From Luzula sylvatica (taxonomy: Eukaryota > Streptophyta > Magnoliopsida > Poales > Juncaceae), in contig OX326956.1 of assembly GCA_946800325.1 (NCBI GenBank), positions 71,869,087 through 71,933,086 on the forward strand: a stretch of 64,000 nt of DNA. Direction: 5' to 3'. A model generated the notes under the pieces. The model did not search any database and was not told where the DNA came from. It worked only from the letters and a program-made list of their open reading frames with translations. This document shows positions 50,767 through 61,855 of the stretch, piece after piece. The translations under genes were made by a program, and so were the position numbers. How positions within the stretch are numbered: position 1 is the stretch's first letter; each line of letters opens with the position of its first letter.

Positions 50767-53290
50767 ATGTTATTTGAACTCCTCAAAGCGTTAAAATCTT
50801 GTTTTGAATCGAAAAACAAACTTTCTTAGTGTTTGTGAAATTTGGTGAAAAGTTATGTACTAAAAGATACGATACAAATGATCTAAAAACACGTTATTTG
50901 AACTCTCCAAAGCGTTAAAATCTTGTTTTGAATCGAAAAACAAACTTTCTTAGTGTTTGTGAAATTTGGTGAAAAGTTATGTACGAAAAGATACGATACA
51001 AATGATCTAAAAACACGTTATTTGAACTCTCCAAAGCGTTAAAATCTTGTTTTGAATCGAAAAACAAACTTTCTTAGTGTTTGTGAAATTTGGTGAAAAG
51101 TTCTGTACTAAAAGATACGATACAAATGATCTAAAAACATGTTATTTGAACTCCTCAAAGCGTTAAAATCTTGTTTTGAATCGAAAAACAAACTTTCTTA
51201 GTGTTTGTGAAATTTGGTGAAAAGTTATGTACTAAAAGATACGGTACAAATGATCTAAAAACACGTTATTTGAACTCCACAACGCGTTAAAATCTTGTTT
51301 TGAATCGAAAAACAAACTTTCTTAGTGTTTGCGAAATTTGGTGAAAAGTTATGTACTAAAAGATACGATACAAATGATCTAAAAACATGTTATTTGAACT
51401 CCTCAAAGCGTTAAAATCTTGTTTTGAATCGAAAAACAAACTTTCTTAGTGTTTGTGAAATTTGGTGAAAAGTTATGTACTAAAAGATACGATACAAATG
51501 ATCTAAAAACATGTTATTTGAACTCCTCAAAGCGTTAAAATCTTGTTTTGAATCGAAAAACAAACTTTCTTAGTGTTTGTGAAATTTGGTGAAAAGTTAT
51601 GTACTAAAAGATACGATACAAATGATCTAAAAACACGTTATTTGAACTCCTCAAAGCGTTAAAATCTGGTTTTGAATCGAAAAACAAACTTTCTTATTGT
51701 TTGTGAAATTTGGTGAAAAGTTATGTACTAAAAGATACGATACAAATGATCTAAAAACATGTTATTTGAACTCCTCAAAGCGTTAAAATCTTGTTTTGAA
51801 TCGAAAAACAAACTTTCTTAGTGTTTGTGAAATTTGGTGAAAAGTTATGTACTAAAAGATACGATACAAATGATCCAAAAACACGTTATTTGAACTCCTC
51901 AAAGCGTTAAAATCTTGTTTTGAATCGAAAAACAAACTTTCTTAGTGTTTGCGAAATTTGGTGAAAAGTTATGTACTAAAAGATACGATACAAATGATCG
52001 AAAAACATGTTATTTGAACTCCTCAAAACGTTAAAATCTTGTTTTGAATCGAAAAACAAAATTTCTTAGTGTTTGTGAAATTTGGTGAAAAGTTATGTAC
52101 TAAAAGATACGATACATATGATCTAAAAACATGTTATTTGAACTCCTCAAAGCGTTAAAATCTAGTTTTGAATCGAAAAACAAACTTTCTTAGTGTTTGT
52201 GAAATTTGGTGAAAAGTTATGTACTAAAAGATACGATACAAATGATCTAAAAACATGTTATTTGAACTCCTCAAAGCGTTAAAATCTTGTTTTGAATCGA
52301 AAAACAAACTTTCTTAGTGTTTGCGAAATTTGGTGAAAAGTTATGTACTAAAAGATACGATACAAATGATCGAAAAACATGTAATTTGAACTCCTCAAAA
52401 CGTTAAAATCTTGTTTTGAATCGAAAAACAAACTTTCTTAGTGTTTGTGAAATTTGGTGAAAAGTTATGTACTAAAAGATACGATACAAATGATCTAAAA
52501 ACATGTTATTTGAACTCCTCAAAGCGTTAAAATCTAGTTTTGAATCGAAAAACAAACTTTCTTAGTGTTTGTGAAATTTGGTGAAAAGTTATGTACGAAA
52601 AGATACGATACAAATGATCTAAAAACATGTTATTTGAACTCCTCAAAGCGTTAAAATCTTGTTTTGAATCGAAAAACAAACTTTCTTAGTGTTTGTGAAA
52701 TTTGGTGAAAAGTTATGTACTAAAAGATACGATACAAATGATCTAAAAACATGATATTTGAACTCCTCAAAGCGTTAAAATCTTGTTTTGAATCGAAAAA
52801 CAAACTTTCTTAGTGTTTGTGAAATTTGGTGAAAAGTTATGTACTAAAAGATACGATACAAATGATCTAAAAACATGTTATTTGAACCTCCAAAGCGTTA
52901 AAATCTTGTTTTGAATCGAAAAACAAACTTTCTTAGTGTTTGTGAAATTTGGTGAAAAGTTATGTAGTAAAAGATACGATACAAATGATCTAAAAACATG
53001 TTATTTGAACTCCTCAAAGCGTTAAAATCTGGTTTTGAATCGAAAAACAAACTTTCTTAGTGTTTGTGAAATTTGGTGAAAAGTTATGTACGAAAAGATA
53101 CGATACAAATGATCTAAAAACACGTTATTTGAACTCCACAACGCGTTAAAATCTTGTTTTGAATCGAAAAACAAACTTTCTTAGTGTTTGTGAAATTTGG
53201 TGAAAAGTTTTGTACTAAAAGATACGATACAAATGATCCAAAAACATGTTATTTGAACTCCTCAAAGCGTTAAAATCTTGTTTTGAATCG
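50760..53290 (+). repeat. 54-monomer-offset repeat (about 6,695 bp), left copy
   Basis: Matches 57455-59985 at +6,695 bp (54 x 124 less 1). Markers include GTTCTGTAC at 51100, CTTATTG at 51693, GATCGAAAA with AAAACG near 51995 and 52370, ACATATGATC near 52113, CATGTAATTTG near 52378, CATGATATTTG near 52751, and the 1-bp deletion GAACCTCC near 52887. Weaker similarity extends left to about 49620 with several mismatches. The right copy differs by CTATCTT near 59004 and an extra A near 59530. Confidence 0.85.
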
Positions 53291-54580
53291 AAAAACAAAG
53301 TTTCTTAGTGTTTGCGAAATTTGGTGAAAAGTTATGTACTAAAAGATACGATACAAATGATCTAAAAACATGTTATTTGAACTCCTCAAAGCGTTAAAAT
53401 CTTGTTTTGAATCGAAAAACAAACTTTCTTAGTGTTTGTGAAATTTGGTGAAAAGTTATGTACTAAAAGATACGATACAAATGATCTAAAAATATGTTAT
53501 TTGAACTCCTCAAAGCGTTAAAATCTTGTTTTGAATCGAAAAACAAACTTTCTTAGTGTTTGTGAAATTTGGTGAAAAGTTATGTACTAAAAGATACGAT
53601 ACAAATGATCTAAAAACATGTTATTTGAACTCTCCAAAGCGTTAAAATCTTGTTTTGAATCGAAAAACAAACTTTCTTAGTGTTTGTGAAATTTGGTGAA
53701 AAGTTATGTAGTAAAAGATACGATACAAATGATCTAAAAACATGTTATTTGAACTCCTCAAAGCGTTAAAATCTGGTTTTGAATCGAAAAACAAACTTTC
53801 TTAGTGTTTGTGAAATTTGGTGAAAAGTTATGTACGAAAAGATACGATACAAATGATCTAAAAACACGTTATTTGAACTCCACAACGCGTTAAAATCTTG
53901 TTTTGAATCGAAAAACAAACTTTCTTAGTGTTTGTGAAATTTGGTGAAAAGTTATGTACTAAAAGATACGATACAAATGATCCAAAAACATGTTATTTGA
54001 ACTCCTCAAAGCGTTAAAATCTTGTTTTGAATCGAAAAACAAAGTTTCTTAGTGTTTGCGAAATTTGGTGAAAAGTTATGTACTAAAAGATACGATACAA
54101 ATGATCTAAAAACATGTTATTTGAACTCCTCAAAGCATTAAAATCTTGTTTTGAATCGAAAAACAAACTTTCTTAGTGTTTGTGAAATTTGGTGAAAAGT
54201 TATGTACGAAAAGATACGATACAAATGATCTAAAAACACGTTATTTGAACTCCACAACGCGTTAAAATCTTGTTTTGAATCGAAAAACAAACTTTCTTAG
54301 TGTTTGTGAAATTTGGTGAAAAGTTATGTACTAAAAGATACGATACAAATGATATAAAACCACGTTATTTGAACTCTCCAAAGCGTTAAAATCTTGTTTT
54401 GAATCGAAAAACAAACTTTCTTAGTGTTTGTGAAATTTGGTGAAAAGTTATGTACTAAAAGATACGATACAAATGATCTAAAAACACGTTATTTGAACTC
54501 TCCAAAGCGTTAAAATCTTGTTTTGAATCGAAAAACAAACTTTCTTAGTGTTTGTGAAATTTGGTGAAAAGTTATGTACC
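53291..54580 (+). repeat. Satellite monomers between the 54-offset repeat and the 14-mer duplication
   Basis: About ten monomers whose order (GTAAAAG / CTGG, then CGAAAA / CACAACGCG, then GATCC, then ACAAAG with TGCG and GCATTAAAA, then GATATAAAACC, then CCAAAAG) resembles the run at 40560-41600 and 46390-47400. It is a further, single copy of the same ancestral block. Nothing but satellite is present. Confidence 0.75.
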
Positions 54581-56316
54581 AAAAGATACGATACAAATGA
54601 TCTAAAAACATGTTATTTGAACTCCTCAAAGCGTTAAAATCTTGTTTTGAATCGAAAAACAAACTTTCTTAGTGTTTGTGAAATTTGGTGAAAAGTTATG
54701 TACTAAAAGATACGATACAAATGAACTAAAAACACGTTATATGAACTCTCCAAAGCGTTAAAATCTTGTTTTGAATCGAAAAACAAACTTTCTTAGTGTT
54801 TGTGAAATTTGGTGAAAAGTTATGTACTAAAAGATACGATAACAATGATCTAAAAACACGTTATTTGAACTCCTCAAAGCGTTAAAATCTGGTTTTGAAT
54901 CGAAAAACAAACTTTCTTTGTGTTTGTGAAATTTGGTGAAAAGTTATGTACTAAAAGATACGATACAAATGATCCAAAAACATGTTATTTGAACTCCTCA
55001 AAGCGTTAAAATCTTGTTTTGAATCGAAAAACAAAGTTTCTTAGTGTTTGCGAAATTTGGTGAAAAGTTATGTACTAAAAGATACGATACAAATGATCTA
55101 AAAACATGTTATTTGAACTCCTCAAAGCATTAAAATCTTGTTTTGAATCGAAAAACAAACTTTCTTAGTGTTTGTGAAATTTGGTGAAAAGTTATGTACG
55201 AAAATATACGATACAAATGATCTAAAAACACGTTATTTGAACTCCACAACGCGTTAAAATCTTGTTTTGAATCGAAAAACAAACTTTCTTAGTGTTTGTG
55301 AAATTTGGTGAAAAGTTATGTACTAAAAGATACGATACAAATGATCTAAAAACATGTTATTTGAACTCTCCAAAGCGTTAAAATCTTGTTTTGAATCGAA
55401 AAACAAACTTTCTTAGTGTTTGTGAAATTTGGTGAAAAGTTATGTACGAAAAGATACGATACAAATGATCTAAAAACACGTTATTTGAACTCCACAACGC
55501 GTTAAAATCTTGTTTTGAATCGAAAAACAAACTTTCTTAGTGTTTGTGAAATTTGGTGAAAAGTTATGTACTAAAAGATACGATACAAATGATCCAAAAA
55601 CATGTTATTTGAACTCCTCAAAGCGTTAAAATCTTGTTTTGAATCGAAAAACAAAGTTTCTTAGTGTTTGCGAAATTTGGTGAAAAGTTATGTACTAAAA
55701 GATACGATACAAATGATCTAAAAACATGTTATTTGAACTCCTCAAAGCGTTAAAATCTTGTTTTGAATCGAAAAACAAACTTTCTTAGTGTTTGTGAAAT
55801 TTGGTGAAAAGTTATGTACTAAAAGATACGATACAAATGATCTAAAAACACGTTATTTGAACTCTCCAAAGCGTTAAAATCTTGTTTTGAATCGAAAAAC
55901 AAACTTTCTTAGTGTTTGTGAAATTTGGTGAAAAGTTATGTACGAAAAGATACGATACAAATGATCTAAAAACACGTTATTTGAACTCTCCAAAGCGTTA
56001 AAATCTTGTTTTGAATCGAAAAACAAACTTTCTTAGTGTTTGTGAAATTTGGTGAAAAGTTCTGTACTAAAAGATACGATACAAATGATCTAAAAACATG
56101 TTATTTGAACTCCTCAAAGCGTTAAAATCTTGTTTTGAATCGAAAAACAAACTTTCTTAGTGTTTGTGAAATTTGGTGAAAAGTTATGTACTAAAAGATA
56201 CGGTACAAATGATCAAAAAACACGTTATTTGAACTCCACAACGCGTTAAAATCTTGTTTTGAATCGAAAAACAAACTTTCTTAGTGTTTGCGAAATTTGG
56301 TGAAAAGTTATGTACT
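54581..56316 (+). repeat. 14-monomer (1,736-bp) tandem duplication, copy 1
   Basis: Recurs 1,736 bp to the right. Shared rare markers are GATAACAATG (54838 and 56574, two adjacent bases swapped relative to GATACAAATG), CTTTGTG in place of CTTAGTG (about 54916 and 56652), and GTTCTGTAC (56059 and 57795). The left limit is the CCAAAAG variant at 54580. The difference I noticed is GATCAAAAA near 56215 against GATCTAAAAA in the second copy. Confidence 0.92.
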
Positions 56317-58052
56317 AAAAGATACGATACAAATGATCTAAAAACATGTTATTTGAACTCCTCAAAGCGTTAAAATCTTGTTTTGAATCGAAAAACAAAC
56401 TTTCTTAGTGTTTGTGAAATTTGGTGAAAAGTTATGTACTAAAAGATACGATACAAATGAACTAAAAACACGTTATATGAACTCTCCAAAGCGTTAAAAT
56501 CTTGTTTTGAATCGAAAAACAAACTTTCTTAGTGTTTGTGAAATTTGGTGAAAAGTTATGTACTAAAAGATACGATAACAATGATCTAAAAACACGTTAT
56601 TTGAACTCCTCAAAGCGTTAAAATCTGGTTTTGAATCGAAAAACAAACTTTCTTTGTGTTTGTGAAATTTGGTGAAAAGTTATGTACTAAAAGATACGAT
56701 ACAAATGATCCAAAAACATGTTATTTGAACTCCTCAAAGCGTTAAAATCTTGTTTTGAATCGAAAAACAAAGTTTCTTAGTGTTTGCGAAATTTGGTGAA
56801 AAGTTATGTACTAAAAGATACGATACAAATGATCTAAAAACATGTTATTTGAACTCCTCAAAGCATTAAAATCTTGTTTTGAATCGAAAAACAAACTTTC
56901 TTAGTGTTTGTGAAATTTGGTGAAAAGTTATGTACGAAAATATACGATACAAATGATCTAAAAACACGTTATTTGAACTCCACAACGCGTTAAAATCTTG
57001 TTTTGAATCGAAAAACAAACTTTCTTAGTGTTTGTGAAATTTGGTGAAAAGTTATGTACTAAAAGATACGATACAAATGATCTAAAAACATGTTATTTGA
57101 ACTCTCCAAAGCGTTAAAATCTTGTTTTGAATCGAAAAACAAACTTTCTTAGTGTTTGTGAAATTTGGTGAAAAGTTATGTACGAAAAGATACGATACAA
57201 ATGATCTAAAAACACGTTATTTGAACTCCACAACGCGTTAAAATCTTGTTTTGAATCGAAAAACAAACTTTCTTAGTGTTTGTGAAATTTGGTGAAAAGT
57301 TATGTACTAAAAGATACGATACAAATGATCCAAAAACATGTTATTTGAACTCCTCAAAGCGTTAAAATCTTGTTTTGAATCGAAAAACAAAGTTTCTTAG
57401 TGTTTGCGAAATTTGGTGAAAAGTTATGTACTAAAAGATACGATACAAATGATCTAAAAACATGTTATTTGAACTCCTCAAAGCGTTAAAATCTTGTTTT
57501 GAATCGAAAAACAAACTTTCTTAGTGTTTGTGAAATTTGGTGAAAAGTTATGTACTAAAAGATACGATACAAATGATCTAAAAACACGTTATTTGAACTC
57601 TCCAAAGCGTTAAAATCTTGTTTTGAATCGAAAAACAAACTTTCTTAGTGTTTGTGAAATTTGGTGAAAAGTTATGTACGAAAAGATACGATACAAATGA
57701 TCTAAAAACACGTTATTTGAACTCTCCAAAGCGTTAAAATCTTGTTTTGAATCGAAAAACAAACTTTCTTAGTGTTTGTGAAATTTGGTGAAAAGTTCTG
57801 TACTAAAAGATACGATACAAATGATCTAAAAACATGTTATTTGAACTCCTCAAAGCGTTAAAATCTTGTTTTGAATCGAAAAACAAACTTTCTTAGTGTT
57901 TGTGAAATTTGGTGAAAAGTTATGTACTAAAAGATACGGTACAAATGATCTAAAAACACGTTATTTGAACTCCACAACGCGTTAAAATCTTGTTTTGAAT
58001 CGAAAAACAAACTTTCTTAGTGTTTGCGAAATTTGGTGAAAAGTTATGTACT
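56317..58052 (+). repeat. 14-monomer tandem duplication, copy 2
   Basis: Second copy of 54581-56316. The match continues to about 58196, where GATCT replaces the GAACT of copy 1. It then runs into sequence matching 51480 onward, so it is flanked by the right copy of the 54-monomer-offset repeat. Confidence 0.9.
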
Positions 58053-58075
58053 AAAAGATACGATACAAATGATCT

Positions 58076-59935
58076 AAAAACATGTTATTTGAACTCCTCA
58101 AAGCGTTAAAATCTTGTTTTGAATCGAAAAACAAACTTTCTTAGTGTTTGTGAAATTTGGTGAAAAGTTATGTACTAAAAGATACGATACAAATGATCTA
58201 AAAACATGTTATTTGAACTCCTCAAAGCGTTAAAATCTTGTTTTGAATCGAAAAACAAACTTTCTTAGTGTTTGTGAAATTTGGTGAAAAGTTATGTACT
58301 AAAAGATACGATACAAATGATCTAAAAACACGTTATTTGAACTCCTCAAAGCGTTAAAATCTGGTTTTGAATCGAAAAACAAACTTTCTTATTGTTTGTG
58401 AAATTTGGTGAAAAGTTATGTACTAAAAGATACGATACAAATGATCTAAAAACATGTTATTTGAACTCCTCAAAGCGTTAAAATCTTGTTTTGAATCGAA
58501 AAACAAACTTTCTTAGTGTTTGTGAAATTTGGTGAAAAGTTATGTACTAAAAGATACGATACAAATGATCCAAAAACACGTTATTTGAACTCCTCAAAGC
58601 GTTAAAATCTTGTTTTGAATCGAAAAACAAACTTTCTTAGTGTTTGCGAAATTTGGTGAAAAGTTATGTACTAAAAGATACGATACAAATGATCGAAAAA
58701 CATGTTATTTGAACTCCTCAAAACGTTAAAATCTTGTTTTGAATCGAAAAACAAAATTTCTTAGTGTTTGTGAAATTTGGTGAAAAGTTATGTACTAAAA
58801 GATACGATACATATGATCTAAAAACATGTTATTTGAACTCCTCAAAGCGTTAAAATCTAGTTTTGAATCGAAAAACAAACTTTCTTAGTGTTTGTGAAAT
58901 TTGGTGAAAAGTTATGTACTAAAAGATACGATACAAATGATCTAAAAACATGTTATTTGAACTCCTCAAAGCGTTAAAATCTTGTTTTGAATCGAAAAAC
59001 AAACTATCTTAGTGTTTGCGAAATTTGGTGAAAAGTTATGTACTAAAAGATACGATACAAATGATCGAAAAACATGTAATTTGAACTCCTCAAAACGTTA
59101 AAATCTTGTTTTGAATCGAAAAACAAACTTTCTTAGTGTTTGTGAAATTTGGTGAAAAGTTATGTACTAAAAGATACGATACAAATGATCTAAAAACATG
59201 TTATTTGAACTCCTCAAAGCGTTAAAATCTAGTTTTGAATCGAAAAACAAACTTTCTTAGTGTTTGTGAAATTTGGTGAAAAGTTATGTACGAAAAGATA
59301 CGATACAAATGATCTAAAAACATGTTATTTGAACTCCTCAAAGCGTTAAAATCTTGTTTTGAATCGAAAAACAAACTTTCTTAGTGTTTGTGAAATTTGG
59401 TGAAAAGTTATGTACTAAAAGATACGATACAAATGATCTAAAAACATGATATTTGAACTCCTCAAAGCGTTAAAATCTTGTTTTGAATCGAAAAACAAAC
59501 TTTCTTAGTGTTTGTGAAATTTGGTGAAAAAGTTATGTACTAAAAGATACGATACAAATGATCTAAAAACATGTTATTTGAACCTCCAAAGCGTTAAAAT
59601 CTTGTTTTGAATCGAAAAACAAACTTTCTTAGTGTTTGTGAAATTTGGTGAAAAGTTATGTAGTAAAAGATACGATACAAATGATCTAAAAACATGTTAT
59701 TTGAACTCCTCAAAGCGTTAAAATCTGGTTTTGAATCGAAAAACAAACTTTCTTAGTGTTTGTGAAATTTGGTGAAAAGTTATGTACGAAAAGATACGAT
59801 ACAAATGATCTAAAAACACGTTATTTGAACTCCACAACGCGTTAAAATCTTGTTTTGAATCGAAAAACAAACTTTCTTAGTGTTTGTGAAATTTGGTGAA
59901 AAGTTTTGTACTAAAAGATACGATACAAATGATCC
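58076..59935 (+). repeat. 15-monomer (1,860-bp) tandem duplication, copy 1
   Basis: Recurs 1,860 bp downstream. Shared rare markers are CTTATTG (58388 and 60248), ACATATGATC (about 58810 and 60670), CTATCTT (about 59004 and 60864), the extra A in GTGAAAAAGTTATG (about 59530 and 61390) and the 1-bp deletion GAACCTCC (about 59583 and 61443). The extra A and the deleted base cancel, so the unit stays exactly 15 x 124. The left limit is T at 58075 against C at 59935. Confidence 0.93.
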
Positions 59936-61795
59936 AAAAACATGTTATTTGAACTCCTCAAAGCGTTAAAATCTTGTTTTGAATCGAAAAACAAACTTTC
60001 TTAGTGTTTGTGAAATTTGGTGAAAAGTTATGTACTAAAAGATACGATACAAATGATCTAAAAACATGTTATTTGAACTCCTCAAAGCGTTAAAATCTTG
60101 TTTTGAATCGAAAAACAAACTTTCTTAGTGTTTGTGAAATTTGGTGAAAAGTTATGTACTAAAAGATACGATACAAATGATCTAAAAACACGTTATTTGA
60201 ACTCCTCAAAGCGTTAAAATCTGGTTTTGAATCGAAAAACAAACTTTCTTATTGTTTGTGAAATTTGGTGAAAAGTTATGTACTAAAAGATACGATACAA
60301 ATGATCTAAAAACATGTTATTTGAACTCCTCAAAGCGTTAAAATCTTGTTTTGAATCGAAAAACAAACTTTCTTAGTGTTTGTGAAATTTGGTGAAAAGT
60401 TATGTACTAAAAGATACGATACAAATGATCCAAAAACACGTTATTTGAACTCCTCAAAGCGTTAAAATCTTGTTTTGAATCGAAAAACAAACTTTCTTAG
60501 TGTTTGCGAAATTTGGTGAAAAGTTATGTACTAAAAGATACGATACAAATGATCGAAAAACATGTTATTTGAACTCCTCAAAACGTTAAAATCTTGTTTT
60601 GAATCGAAAAACAAAATTTCTTAGTGTTTGTGAAATTTGGTGAAAAGTTATGTACTAAAAGATACGATACATATGATCTAAAAACATGTTATTTGAACTC
60701 CTCAAAGCGTTAAAATCTAGTTTTGAATCGAAAAACAAACTTTCTTAGTGTTTGTGAAATTTGGTGAAAAGTTATGTACTAAAAGATACGATACAAATGA
60801 TCTAAAAACATGTTATTTGAACTCCTCAAAGCGTTAAAATCTTGTTTTGAATCGAAAAACAAACTATCTTAGTGTTTGCGAAATTTGGTGAAAAGTTATG
60901 TACTAAAAGATACGATACAAATGATCGAAAAACATGTAATTTGAACTCCTCAAAACGTTAAAATCTTGTTTTGAATCGAAAAACAAACTTTCTTAGTGTT
61001 TGTGAAATTTGGTGAAAAGTTATGTACTAAAAGATACGATACAAATGATCTAAAAACATGTTATTTGAACTCCTCAAAGCGTTAAAATCTAGTTTTGAAT
61101 CGAAAAACAAACTTTCTTAGTGTTTGTGAAATTTGGTGAAAAGTTATGTACGAAAAGATACGATACAAATGATCTAAAAACATGTTATTTGAACTCCTCA
61201 AAGCGTTAAAATCTTGTTTTGAATCGAAAAACAAACTTTCTTAGTGTTTGTGAAATTTGGTGAAAAGTTATGTACTAAAAGATACGATACAAATGATCTA
61301 AAAACATGATATTTGAACTCCTCAAAGCGTTAAAATCTTGTTTTGAATCGAAAAACAAACTTTCTTAGTGTTTGTGAAATTTGGTGAAAAAGTTATGTAC
61401 TAAAAGATACGATACAAATGATCTAAAAACATGTTATTTGAACCTCCAAAGCGTTAAAATCTTGTTTTGAATCGAAAAACAAACTTTCTTAGTGTTTGTG
61501 AAATTTGGTGAAAAGTTATGTAGTAAAAGATACGATACAAATGATCTAAAAACATGTTATTTGAACTCCTCAAAGCGTTAAAATCTGGTTTTGAATCGAA
61601 AAACAAACTTTCTTAGTGTTTGTGAAATTTGGTGAAAAGTTATGTACGAAAAGATACGATACAAATGATCTAAAAACACGTTATTTGAACTCCACAACGC
61701 GTTAAAATCTTGTTTTGAATCGAAAAACAAACTTTCTTAGTGTTTGTGAAATTTGGTGAAAAGTTTTGTACTAAAAGATACGATACAAATGATCC
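59936..61795 (+). repeat. 15-monomer tandem duplication, copy 2
   Basis: Second copy of 58076-59935. The match runs on to 61855. At 61856 the sequence has ACAAAG, where the junction at 59996 has ACAAAC, and it then follows the order found after 53285. I noticed no differences inside the unit, so this duplication is very recent. Confidence 0.93.
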
Positions 61796-61855
61796 AAAAA
61801 CATGTTATTTGAACTCCTCAAAGCGTTAAAATCTTGTTTTGAATCGAAAAACAAA

